DNA from: Oxyruncus cristatus
Taxonomy: Eukaryota > Chordata > Aves > Passeriformes > Cotingidae
DNA length: 64,000 nt
Direction of reading: 5' to 3'
Assembly (NCBI GenBank): GCA_013399855.1
Contig: VXAY01012530.1
Span: 6,377,881 to 6,441,880 of the forward strand
A program made the translations under genes and the position numbers. Below the pieces are notes generated by a model. It had not been told where the DNA came from, did not search any database, and saw only the letters and a program-made list of their open reading frames with translations. Shown here in pieces: positions 26,831-39,549 of the stretch (the stretch's first letter is position 1; the number at the start of each line of letters is the position of its first letter).

Positions 26831-29800
26831 TCTTTGCTATGTTGTGAGTGGTGTGCTTAGTTGGCTTCCTTCTGCAGTATCTTCACTGCTTGGTGTGGAA
26901 GTCCTGATTTCTGAAAGGGAGTTCTGAGGAATAGAAGTTACAGCTTTTGGTTTACAGTTTTGAACAATAAAGGACATGCCAGATTTTCCTCTACACAAGG
27001 GAAAGGAAGGAGGAGATATGTCTGCAAACCTGAAGGTTTGCTAGCAAAAATGTGTGTGTATGTCTGCATTTTCACTGTGATTTTTAGTCTCTTTCTCTCC
27101 TAAAAAAAAAGAGTAGAAGAGCTTAGATGATGCCTTTAACATGTTGAATAAAAAAAAAACCCAAAAAACAAATTAGTTGGTATGTAGAACAATACAAAAT
27201 GTCCATGTGGACACAATAGTCAGGCTGATCTGGTGTGCTCCCACATTTGAGCACTTTTATCTATTTATGCAGTTTTGAAGGTGTCTGAGAAGACAGTGAA
27301 GTGAATACAAGAGTCTCTTCTCGACTGTGATGCTGGCTCTCTACTCATTTCTAACCTTCCAGCACAGCCAGTACACCAGACAGACAAGTCTGAATTAGGC
27401 AGGTGGGGGGTGCAGCTGGAACAAGGCACCCCTGGGACAGGCAACCCCCTGTGACAAACAACCTCTCCTCACCCTGAGATGGCTGTCTGGACTCACAACT
27501 CAGACTTCTGCTGACAGTGCAAGCAAGGCTCTGTGGCCTCCCTCTGAAAACATCAGAGCCTGTGGAGAACTTGCACAGGGATGCAGATTAGCAGGAACGC
27601 TGGTGAAACTGAGACTTTATTTGCCTTACCAAGAGCTGGCCCAGATCCCACCAAAGTCAGCAGAAGTGCAAATATTGAATCTGTTCTTGAATCTGTGTGG
27701 GTGTCTTCTCCTTGGCTGAAAGCTTGGCTGTCATATCAGTGTATTTTATTTAGCCAAATCACGGGGGAAAAAAAAGAAGTAAATGCAAAGATTTCTTTCG
27801 TTCTGGCAGGTCTTTTTTTTTTTTCTTTTTTTTTCCCCCAGTTTCTAATTGAAATGTTTAGTCTTCAGAAACTTCCTTATTTGTGTTCTACAGTTATACT
27901 GCTGAGTAGGAAGCAGGGGGTCTTTGCAAAGAATGAAGTGAATTAGTTTTAGCTAACTGCATCTGAAAAGCAGAGCACGTGGTCTTTTGGCCTTGCTCTG
28001 AGAGTAACTCTGCTAGCATTTTGGACAGCAAACTCTCTGAATATTTTAGACCCAGGAAAAAATGTCACAGATTATTAGAAATGGGATGGATGGGAGCAGG
28101 CTTTATTGGAAACATTGGCTAAGCTTATGTCGTAATTGCTGTGCTGAAGCAGTAAACAGCTGCTGATCCTGTGATCTTTCTAGTGAAAAACAAGCATTTG
28201 TTGTAGTTATTTTTCAGCTGTATGTTGTTGTTTGCATGGTATTTCAAGTATCCTACTTGGTATTTATATTATTAGCTCAGTGTTCTACATTACAATAAAT
28301 GTGTTTACTTATTACAGAAGTACTGACCCTTAAAACATCTGCTTCTCAGCTGAAACATCCACAGCTCAGTGGGTGTGGGTAGCTTCTGTTAGCCATTCTT
28401 TCATAATATTTTGCAGTCTCTGGCAAGCAGTTTGAGTCAGATTCTGACCTCAGATGCACTCCTGTACAATGGTAATAGCTGTGCTCCAGTCAACAGCATT
28501 CTTCTAGTTTTATGTCAGTGTTAACTGAGGTCAGAGGACATCACAATGAGTGGGCCACAATCCTGGCTAATTTTTGCCTGGCAGAGTTGTTTAAGCAAAA
28601 GATGTAAAAACTCTAATGCTTCAGTCTGATGCCAAAGTCTCCTTCACTCATCTAGAGACTAAGCAATAGCAAATGGTATGGCAGAAGGTTAATCAAATTG
28701 TTATGAGGAATAAGGGGTTCTGTGTCTATCAGCTTTAGCACAAGAGCCGTAACTGCAGTCTGGCGGGCTTGGAAGAGCTGTGACTATCTGGAAAGTGCCT
28801 TTCAATCTTGTGCTGTCTCTTGTCTCTACCAATACTGGACCAGAGGGGAATGCTCAAAAGCTTCTTTTGGAGACTACAAAAGGGTTTCAATTGCCTCATG
28901 AACTAGGGGATAGGATGGGGACACCCACCATTTCTTGCAGCGGGGAGGAGACCGTGTTGAAATCTCTGTGGTTGGTTTTGAAATAGGGAAACAATCATTT
29001 TAAGGGGTTCATTGTATTAGCAAAAAGCCATCATTTTCCTCCTTCCTTTTATTTTCAGCCTTCTCTTAGGTGAGTATTTCTCAGCCCACTCTCCTTTTCT
29101 CCCATCCTAAGCAGGTTGTCCATAGTCTGTGACCCCTGCCCACTCTGCCGTTCATGTCTGAGTTCTTGTATTCCACCTCTGATAGCCCACATCAATGCTG
29201 TGGAAAGAGTACCCATCTCCACGCTCCCCCTCTTCCAAAGCCCTGCTGCCTCCTCTGATGGTGGACCATCCGAGGAGAGGGAAGATGCTCACATCACCTC
29301 AGAGCACAGATGAAGTTAGCACATGCTTAACTCTTTATGCAGCAACAGAAAGGGTGGGATGGTCTCTTTTGCCTGTATTTGCAGTGCATATGCCATCCTG
29401 AGTCTTGTCAACAGCTTAGCCCCTGTGATCACACAAGCCAAAAATAACAGCATCAACCAACCATAGGCCACGTGGGTTAGTATCAGCTGGCAGTTCTATA
29501 ATGAAAAGAGTTCAAAAGTAAAAATGTGGTATAAATTTAACATGCGCAGCATCCCCTAGAGGTTTGTGCTGCAACTTACAGATAGGATAATTGAATGGTC
29601 CTTTTCCATAACAGGTTCCTCTTAAAAATACCATCTAGTAATCATTATAATGATAATACATATTGAAATTAATTTGTAGATGAGTCGTGTCTTAAATAAT
29701 ATGGGTGATACACTTTGGAAAATGAGTGTCATTCTAAAATAGAAAAAAAATGTTTTGCCAAACTATTTACCAATGTATCCTTTTCAGATTGGTGGGGAAA

Positions 29801-32800
29801 AAATTAGCTATTTTGTAATTCTAATCATTGCTTATTACCAACAAACTCTGTTTATCTCCCAAGCATATTTATTGCCCTTTTAAAATTAATTAAACTGTTG
29901 TATTTCCTAGTACATATATTTAATGTTGACAGTACTGTTTCCATGAATCAAATGGGCTCTTCTAAAAATCTTCAGGCCATACAAAATATTTATGCTAAAT
30001 AATGGATATCTAGATAAAAATGCAGTGAAATTTGGCCTGGACAATACATGGAAACATCTTGATATAGTTAGTTTGACATATAAATAAACCATATTCACAC
30101 CCTGAATGAAACAACTTACTAATGAAAAGTAATCGGTGTTTCATCTACAGCTTCTTTTGATGTGGAAGACAGTTGTGATACTTCCAGGCTGTAATAGTTA
30201 AGATCCTTCCTTGTAGAAAGGATGAAACCTCCTGATAAAGCTATTCCGGTGTTGTTGATATCCTGTGGAAACTGGTGATTTGAGCATGGAGAACACAACA
30301 ACAGATGGTATAGCCCCGCTCGATGTCAGTAAGCTGTGGAAATACAGAACTGCCAATCCTGAAATTGAAAGCAGGTGGCAAAAATTTCACTTGGAGACTT
30401 GACATCTGTAAGTAATCGGTTACTGTAAGAGCCTTGGTCAAACAAAAATTAACTTCATTGCTGATTGCATTTTCAGTAAGTAAAGGAGAAAGTAGCTACA
30501 TTTGGTTAGAGTCACAGTACAGGGGAGAAATACATAGAAAGTGCTTAGAAGGACTTAATTTTAATTTTTCCTCTTTTTTTCTTTAAGTACACGAGTATAT
30601 ACAGTTCATAGCATTTTGGTTGAGAAAAAAAAACGTTTCATAACAGTTTTAGCAGTGCTTCTGGGATCGAAGCTTTTTCTCAGAGCTTCAAACTGATTCT
30701 CACCATACCTACGTCACTTCCTACTTAAAAAAAATGTTAATAAATAAATAAACACTGGACATCTGGATTTGATTGGAGGGAGGGATTAATTTCAAATAAG
30801 GACATAAAAAACTATTTTGACTAGAACTGAACTATGCTAATAGGGGTGTTGTGTTCTTGAACTTTGTCCTTTCTGGCAAGCCTGCCTTCCCCCCACAAAG
30901 GGTGGTTACTGAGCTGAAAATGCAGATGTCTGACACTGACCCAATGCTGACTTTCCTAGTAATGACAGGGAATTTAGGAGCAGGCAATGTGTTAGAGGGT
31001 GCTAGTTTGAGGAAAAAATAGGTTACTTATATGCCAAATTGAAGTTTAGAACACTTTCAAAGACTTCCTGAACATCTTCAATACGTAATGGGAAAAACCT
31101 TTTTTATTGATCACCTAAAATGTTTCAGGCTTAAAGGATTTCAAGTTAGTCAGGACAGAAAAGGTTTAGTCTGTGAAGGAAAATTAACCTATCACTAGAG
31201 CCAGAGCAACCAATAGTTGCAGCGTTCAAGAGGACTTAGAAGCTGGGGAGGTGATCTCCTCCACCTGATGTTGTATGAGGCACATACATTTGTGAGAATG
31301 TAGCACTGCCTGTTTCCAGAAATGTGAGAGTCTGTTGCAGTTGATTTCAATTCAGTTTTCCACAGCTGGATGTTTCAGAGAGGCTACCACCTCCAGTCAA
31401 ACATGATCCTGTACTAGAAGCAATTTGACATCAAAGGTGCTCTGAGCATCCACAACTCCTCTGAAAACATTAGATCTTCAGCAGGTCGCACTTGCTTTTA
31501 CGTATTCCAGAAGTGATTATAATTCTAAGCCTTGAACTGTGTGGGGATAGTGCTAATATAAGGAAGAAACTGAGCTTACTAGTGAGAAGAACCAGAGATC
31601 AAGAGTTGATGGATGTCTGTGGGGACATGTTCTGGATGGAATGATGTTCCGAAAGTGTCAATAGGTCACCCTGCAAAAAATATGCTTCTTTAAGGTGCTT
31701 CAGTCATGCACCTGCAAAATGTGAAATGCCTCAGTCATATTGAGCAATGCGGGCCAGAAGGTTCACAAATTCGTGTTTCAGCAAAGATGTTGCCTCATGG
31801 GCCTACTTCCCAGCCTATTTTCCATTGAATAGATGCTTTTCCTCTTTCTGGCAACGAAATACTATTTCTGTAGCATTTGCAGCAATTGCTTACATGGAAC
31901 AATAAATATCAGATAAATATTTAATATGAGTTTAACTTTTTAAATGTTTTTTAGTAGCCGAATACTGAGGAAACAGCATGCTGTGACTAATCAGCTCTCT
32001 GCAGAGCACCAATAAGTATTCCTATTCACTGCAATGCAAAATGTATGACTTCTAGATGACTTTTAAAGATAAGATTTAAAGATGCCCATTTATTGGATAT
32101 AAGATGCATCTTGCAATAGAGTAATATTAGAATTCTGTCTTTTTCTGGGTTTTCTGACATCTGAGTTTCCTAAGAGAAGCAAGAGAAGCCCACTCCATGA
32201 CTAGCAGCTTTATGGTGTTGCCAAATGTTAGATACCATCAGTAAATTACCTTCTGCTTTTTCCTGGAATCTAGACATCTCACTGGACTCAACATGCACAG
32301 TCATTTCATTCCTTCCCTATGTGCATGCAAACCACTTTGCTCTTTTGCCACTGCCTTGACTAAGTGATTTTCTTAGTGATTTATGTCACATTTTTGCATG
32401 GAACAGTAACAGATCATAATATGGATATAGACTGTTCTGTAAATTAAAACATTTAAGTTCTTTGTCCACAGGTTTGAAGGAGTGGAATAAGCCCAGTGCT
32501 GTTTCTATGCACTTACAATGTAACAAATTTTTGATCTCAAGTTCAGATAAGAAAGGTCCCAGTTTTAAATTTTTTAAATGAGAAATAAGATTCCCTCTGT
32601 GATACTGAGAAAATATATTATAGCAAAATAGAGTTCAGGCTTGTCACATAGCTTTTCAGAGCAGCGATTTTCTGACTGCAGAACTCCATGCAGTCTTACT
32701 CTCCCATCAGATGTTTTATCTTCCTCTGACAGGTCACTGGAGAGGAGAACATCTGATTTCAGACAATAAGATTGGGTAGAGGTAGCAGGCAAATGGGGCC

Positions 32801-32835
32801 AAAGCCTACGGCTGAGGCTACCAGACAGCCTCTGC
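26831..32835. other. Unassigned intronic DNA
   Basis: A somewhat GC-richer patch lies at about 27340-27580 and another at 29100-29400, where overlapping frames stay open in two phases. No known protein similarity or transposon was seen. The remainder is AT-rich. Confidence 0.55.
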
Positions 32836-33015
32836 ATGCAACATCACCTCTTCCTCCCGGCACTGCTCCTCCTCCTCCCTGCAGCTGGGCTAAACCAAAG
32901 TGATGCAACCTGTGGTCTGAAAACGTGCCTCTGCCTGGGACAGCACAGGCTGATCTGGAGAGACCAGGCAGCTCTTGAAAAGGGAGAGGATCAGAGTAAG
33001 TCTGAAAAGTGCTGA
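32836..33015 (+). CDS. Unassigned 59-codon open frame with signal-peptide-like start; possible alternative first exon
   Basis: The ATG at 32836 opens a 59-residue frame ending in TGA at 33013-33015. Residues 1-4 are MQHH, then LFLPALLLLLPAAG forms a hydrophobic core like a signal peptide. N20-Q-S is a possible glycosylation site. Cysteines sit at 26, 31, 33 and 59. A splice donor with a perfect intronic half (gtaagt at 32996-33001, preceded by aga) lies inside the frame after 160 nt, i.e. in phase 1. I do not recognise a homologue. The Leu run comes partly from a CTCCTCCTC simple repeat, and the start context is weak (t at -3, c at +4), so it may be chance. Whether it is coding, a spliced leader exon or nothing cannot be settled here. 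Confidence 0.25.
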   Translation: MQHHLFLPALLLLLPAAGLNQSDATCGLKTCLCLGQHRLIWRDQAALEKGEDQSKSEKC

Positions 33016-33053
33016 TTAACTGAACTGGGCACAGAAGGAAACCTGAGTTAAGC

Positions 33054-33136
33054 TATAAAAGGAGGAATTCCCTGTATAGGTCTGTACTTGGTGGGCTGGA
33101 GCTGTCAGGGCTCCAGGTGGTGGAGCCTCTAATAAA
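33054..33136 (+). promoter_or_regulatory. TATA box, hairpin and AATAAA cluster, LTR-like arrangement
   Basis: TATAAAA at 33054-33060 is followed 48 bp later by a perfect stem-loop (ggctcca 33109-33115, loop ggtgg, tggagcc 33121-33127) and then AATAAA at 33131-33136. A TATA box about 70-80 bp before a polyadenylation signal, with a hairpin just before it, is the layout of a short retroviral LTR (U3/R/U5). No terminal TG/CA ends or target duplication could be fixed. Alternatively it is a chance cluster. Confidence 0.3.
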
Positions 33137-33159
33137 ACCTGTCATTCAAGGTATGGAAA

Positions 33160-36100
33160 ATATAACCTTGGTTGGATGGGGGGAGACTTGACTTGGAGTC
33201 TGAAAATGTCAGAAGGAATAGTCAGTCTGGGGTTTTGTACCCCATGGGAGGGAGGTAGGAGATGTCTGGGGCAGGGCACACAGTGAGGAGTGGGAGCACA
33301 TGCACACATGGGAGAAGGGAAGAAAAAAACCTGCAAGAAAAAGAGAAACAAGATTCAGTTTGCCTATAGTTGAGTGCATTACTAACCTAAAAGAAATTGT
33401 ATGAGCTGGTATTTGTGAAATCTCTCATATTTAAAGGTTTAAGGTGAAAAACAACATATTGATGAGCCCGTGTTTCCTGTGGAGAGGCTATATTAATGAC
33501 ACCAAAAGTTTTCTCCCACAGCTTTCAGTCTCCTTACTTCAGCAAAACTGATGGGAGTAATAAAGTAAGTTGTGCTTTTTCCCTTCTTGCTGCATTTATA
33601 TGAGAGGAGGAGGCTGAATGTGCTGTCTTTTATTACTTTTCTCCTCCAGGAGTAGGTAAAAAGTGATATATGCTTCTTACTTTTTTACAAACAGATGACA
33701 CTGGACAGATGCTTAGAAACGGCTTAGCTAAATCATGTGAAGGGATGAATACACTATGTGGAAAATCTGCAACTTTTGGTATAACCAGGCAGAAGTGAGA
33801 CTAATTTTGGGCACAAGAAGTTGTGAGGGTTTGGTTTACCATTAATGTAAAAGAGGAAAAATGTCCACTCTGAGTTATGCGATAAAGTTCCATTAAATAA
33901 CAGGCCTTTGAAAGGACCTGGTTCATGGAAGTGTCAGTGGTTTTGGGGTCTCATTTAGAGCCAACAATGTGCCCGAATGCACCAAAACTATGAGAAACTT
34001 GCACATACTGACATATGGGCTGCAAAACTAGGTTTAGACTTTGAAGCAAGTGTGCATTTGCTGTAAACACTGGTTAGTGTTCAACGAACTTTTCCTCCCA
34101 AATTTGTTTCATGTTACAAATGTGATGAAGGACTGGAGCACCTACAATCCTGGCAAAGGGTCCTGCTTTTGAAGTTTTTCCAGAAAACAGTGAAGACTAC
34201 TTTGAGCCAAAGAGAGGGGGCAAGATGGACAGTTTAAAAAATCTATGGGGACTGTAACTTTCCCTGATGTAAGAAGAAAAGTTTACTGTGAGTTTTGAGA
34301 GACAGTTCTGTCACAGTGGGTACACGCTTTCCAAAAATGAAAAGCAGGATCAAGTCAGCTGCTCAGGCAGATAAGAAAGGTGGCCAAACCAGTTCTTTGG
34401 TAAGGTGGGGATGACTGCATCCTTTACCAATTTATAGCCTTAATTTATCTGAAGAGAAAAGAGACCTGTAGACCAGGACTGTTAATGGTAGTGGGTTTAG
34501 AAGTGGTGGGTCTGTGGAACACACTGCACCAGCACAGCCAGCCTGTGCAAGCTTAGCAGTTGCTTGGCCTAGACACCTAGATATCCAGGAGCTGGTAATT
34601 TATCCCTCTGTAGTTCAGACATAGATATATTTGTGGAGACTGAGCTGTTTCTCTGCCTGAGTAAATGGGATGTACGTGTTGAGAAAAGCAGTCAGCATTC
34701 AGCAAGAAGACAGATTAATTTAAAACTAACTCCTCAGTGGAGTGGATGTGACAGCCCTGTAGAAGATGAGCAGTTCTAGAGGCTGTTAAAGTCCCACTAA
34801 AGTACAACAGCTTGGGACTTGCATGAGATGTGAGTACTTTGACAGTGTGAATGCATGTGTTATGGAGGGAGAGTTTGTGGCCTAAATTAACGTTGAGCTA
34901 GCTAGCAATAGAACCAAAATTACTATGAATATGTTCTTGAGAAATTAGAATATGATTTCTAGGGTTGTATTCATTTCAGGAATCAGGTAATTCTTTGCAT
35001 TGTACTCTTACAACACTGAATGAAGTCTGGCTATTGTTGAATCTGTTCCATGTTGCAAGATGGGAAGATCTGGTTTCTGAACCTTGCTGTGGCTGCTCTG
35101 GCTCTGGGTAGGCTGTCAGCCAGTTAAAACCTTGGCAGCAAGATGCTGTGACATAGAAATATAAGATTGCTGTGAAAGATGGTTTTTTGTGCAACTGGCT
35201 GGTACTTTACTGTCTTTGAATCTCAAGGGCAGGGTATGGAGAATCATAGCAGACTGCTGGCACTATTCTTCGTTTGGAAAGGGAAAAGACAAAGCATGTT
35301 GAGACAGCATTATTATGTGCTTTTCAGGAATAAAATCTGTAGTGGGTAGAATGAGAAGAAACACAGGTGATTTTTCAAGTATATTTTACAGATATATCAG
35401 TCTGTCTAACAACATAGGCTGCATTTTGACTGACTTATTTTCCCAAATCATTCTGTACCCAGGTATTTCTGTCTTTGATTAGTAAGTAAACACTCAAATA
35501 TAATTGTATCCAAAAAGCTTTTAAAACACACTATTTTCAGGCTTACATTTTTCTCCTTTCTCCTTTGAATTTACCTTCTAGCCAGTGATAATAAAGAACC
35601 TGAGCAACAGCCTGAGCAAGTGGCTGAATAGTACAAATGGTCTGTACAATAGTGATTACCCAAGGAGGAAACAAACCATCTTGTGAAGAAGGTCTCTTCC
35701 TCATGGAGCCATTCCTTCAGCTCTCTTAATGCACTGGGTAGTTTGCATGCATCCAGTCATTGAGTCTACCAAGTTTCAGTTCCTGTAAACTCAGAATAAT
35801 TTATAAAATAAGCTCCTCCAAAGCACTTAAGCACATTTGTGGGTTTTTTAAGAAACTGAACTCTCTTGTTCCATGTGTCACCTCTATTCTTTTTTTACCC
35901 TCTAAAAAATAAAATAACATACTCTTCATGTGATGATTAATGTGTAATGATCTTTACACATTACATAATGTCCTGTCTTCCACTTAGAAATGCACTGGCA
36001 CAGCAGAGAGTTGTAAATCTGTCCCTTCATAAGTGCAGACCGATGTAATTTGAGCTGGCTCATCCCTGAACAGCTTCCAAAACACCATGTGCTTTGCAAC

Positions 36101-39100
36101 ACAGCAGTATCCATTTCTGCCTCCTTTTTAAAAAAAAATGCAGAGCTGAAATGTATGTACACAACAAAGCCACCCCAGCAGGAGTGCTGCAAAGCTGTTA
36201 ATGTTTTTTCTTGGAAACATTGTGGTAGCACTGGAAGGTGTATAATAAAGAAGAAGAAAAACACATTTATTCAATCTTCTCCCAAAACATGTCTATCCAA
36301 ATGACTAGATTCCACGTTAGTTTGGTGTATTAAAAGCGAATGCCAGCAATGCAGTTCCTCATTTTGTTTAGGCATGGGGGAAGTGCATGTGAACAGTGTC
36401 AAAGGTAACATATATAAAAAACTAGGCTTTATCTCTAAGTTCTAAAATGCCTTTATAGAAGTTGAGTCCTCCCAATTCTGCTTGTCAGTTAAAAACTGTG
36501 AAAACATGTCCTTCCTGCCCTTGACTCCCCAGATCTGGACAATCCACAGTACTAGTTTGTCTGGGAGGAGACAAAGCCAATATTCATTTCTCCCTGTATC
36601 AGGCAGTCCAATTAAACATTTGCTGGATAATTTCATTGCTTTGACAAGTTTCAAGATTGATGCAATATTTTATCTTCTGTTTCTCCAGTATCTCTGCCAG
36701 TTTTCAGACAGATTATTTCTTTTCTGCCAAGCAAAGAATGTCTTTCTATCATTCATATCTCAAATCAGCTTAATTCTTATTTTTATGTCTCTGATTCTTG
36801 ATGGGTTTAATACAGCTGTTCTTTGACTCTAAACTCATTTCTACAACAATTCCTTCTTAATGTATGATTTACATATTTTTTCTGTTCTCACATCAAGCCT
36901 AGCAAGGCAGATTTTGTGCCAGGGCTTAAAAACAATCTCCGCTCTAATTTCCTACCATTAGTGTGCTAGAAACATGATATTTTTCTCCAGCAGATCTCCT
37001 GATCTAGGATTTTAGCTGAAGCTAAAATGAGAATTTCTCCTGAAAATAAGAAATAAAAACCGAAGGCATTTAGATCCATTGTAATTTCAGTGACAAATTT
37101 AATCCTAATTGGATAAAATAGAATGCAGAGAGTCTGAAAAAAATAAGCAATGGCCTCTCAGTAACAGTATGTAGCTATTATCTAGTGCTTGTCATCAGTA
37201 ACACAAACTATGTTTGTCACCGAAAGTGCGTATCCTTATCTGCATCTTCCAGGTTGCAAAAGAGAAGTATCCGTTGAGCTCTTGTCAGAAATATTTTTAA
37301 AAAAATAAGTAACCTACACTTTCCCCACCTATATTTGGGTTCTTTTATAGAATCCATCTCTACACCATATATATTTACTGTGGTTACTTAGGTTTCTCTT
37401 GTGCTTCCTGAAAGTTGAAAGGTTCTGATTTCTCAGTGACTGTTCTTACAGAGGACCATAACTTACTGCACTGGGCCAGATTTGAGCCCTTACTGTTTAA
37501 AATCACTAATATATTCTCAGAAGTCCTTAAAACACTTACTTAATGCATATGAATGAAAATGGAAGGCAATAGATCTTATTTTTTAAAGTTTTGTACTGTT
37601 CTTTTGGAACGAAATATACAGAAGTGAGGGGACTGGGTAAATATATAGAGAAATTTAAGTTGAACAGCAACAGCGGGATGAGGGTGAAGAGACCTTGAGA
37701 CAAGCTTTAATGTCTTTTTTTTGTTTTTTAAAATACCATTTTCATTTCTTGACTATCCCATCTCTACCAAAAAAGGGGCAAGAATAAAACACAGTAAGCA
37801 TAATTCAGTGTATCTATAAAGGCAAGATAATTAGGTTAAAATATCTTGATAATTTTAAAGTACTAACTTTTAATATATTTCTCAATCATTTCTGACTTAA
37901 ACATATAACCCTACCATATAAGCCTAGTGAAACCACCTTTATTTTTCCTGACCCTTGGAGCAACTCTGTGTTTGAACATGCCAATTTATATCTTTTACTT
38001 TTTGCAGGACATTTTATGAAAACCCTGTCTTGACACCATAGTTTAGTGAGGTCTGGCAGTAAGCCTTCACTGTTTATTAAATGAATTCACTGCTTCCACA
38101 AATCATCCATCTATTTACTTGTACCTGGATTAATCTTTCTAAATCCTGAATCACTGTTGGTGTAGGAAACCTTTGTGTGCAGAAAAGGAAAGAAGATATA
38201 AAATTTTGTTATTTAGCCCACAATGAAAGTGAAGGAGTTTAAATTTTAAGTTCTGTCTAAAATAGATGTGTGCATTTGGCACTGAGCTGAAGAAAAGTTT
38301 AAGTTATGTCTTCACAAAAAGTTTAAATTTTAATTTTCCCATCTTCAAAAAACACTCATTTGCCAGTCTACCGGAAGAAACATCATAGCAGCTTTTCTCT
38401 TCAGCTTTTAGAATATCAGATACTATTACATGCTCTGCCACACATTTCTGGGCAACAGCAGTTGCTTGTTCATTTTCCAGTTTCCCAAATCCTGGGCTCT
38501 GTGAAACATCTTGTACTGCAAACCACTTCCTTTCCACTCTTATGATGGGGGCAGAGGGAATTTAGGACACAGCAGGAGAAATGTGCCGTATTTAAGTCAT
38601 GCCGGGGCTATGTTACATGCTTTGTTTTCTTTGAGGCGTCCAGGTCAGGTTGACTACTGAGAAGTGGCACTCTTTTGCAGGCCATATTTTGTCCCACTGC
38701 CACAGACTCGTTAATAAATCTGTTTATAGGAAGTAAGGGGCTGAGGAGTTTGCAGACAAACTTATTAACAGGATGTTTGCAGACAAACTTTTTAACAGTG
38801 TGATTAAATCTGTTGGGTATCCCTGAAAAGGGAGGAGAGAAAATCCTTCATCTGCATTTCCATCAGTGTTTGTTGTACCCAACAGGGGGTTATGCCACCT
38901 TCCTTCTCTTATTTCCACTGAGCCAGGTTGCTCAGACTTTAATCTGTGCCCCTGAGGTGATGTTGTCTATACATGTTCACATTGTATTGATAGGTGAGCT
39001 CCATTTTCTCTTTGCTGAGCAACCAGATCCTGCGTGGTTGCCTTTGGTGTGAATTCTGACACTGATCCTTGTGCCTAACTCAAAGTCAGTCTGACAGGGC

Positions 39101-39549
39101 TACCCAGGAAGCCAATTACCCTCTTATGCTGCTCCAGCACCAGGGAGTGACAAGCCTGTGGACAGCTAACTGATGGTGTTTGGGCCAGAGCAGTGTCCCT
39201 GGAATCACTACTCCTTGCCTCTGCACGCTACTGAGTGCAGGGGCACTGTGTGTGCTGTCTGTGCTAATCTATTTTTCAAGCAATGGCCTTGTATCTGTTT
39301 TAGCCTTTGGCTTTTCCTCAGGCTAAAACTGAAGATAACCCTTCTACCAAAGCTGCATTTGGTAGTGTCTACTGGGAAGGGTGTAAATTAGCCATGCTAA
39401 CACAGTTTGGTACATTCCAGATATTTGCAGTCTTCTTTCTCAATAAATGCAGAAGAAGTTGCAGACAATGCTGCAGTTCAAATTATGAATGCCTAGTTCT
39501 TTTTTTGTATGCTTTTCTCTGGCATCCCGAGGTTGTTCTAGGGCATAGA
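33160..39549. other. Unassigned intronic DNA
   Basis: Includes the 27-bp tandem duplication at 38748. Open frames of up to 114 codons (for example 36482-36826, plus) have no recognisable domain. No exon or mobile element identified. Confidence 0.55.
38748..38800 (+). repeat. 27-bp tandem duplication
   Basis: The unit beginning gtttgcagacaaactt occurs at 38748 and again at 38775. The copies differ at one position in the first 24 bases (a versus t in ...cttNttaacag). It is a recent local duplication, probably by replication slippage. Confidence 0.85.

Noticed and set aside
27581..27946. 121-codon open frame on the plus strand, the longest in the window
   Set aside because: The later part is encoded by a T/C homopolymer block (FFFSFFF). 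No domain or family resemblance.
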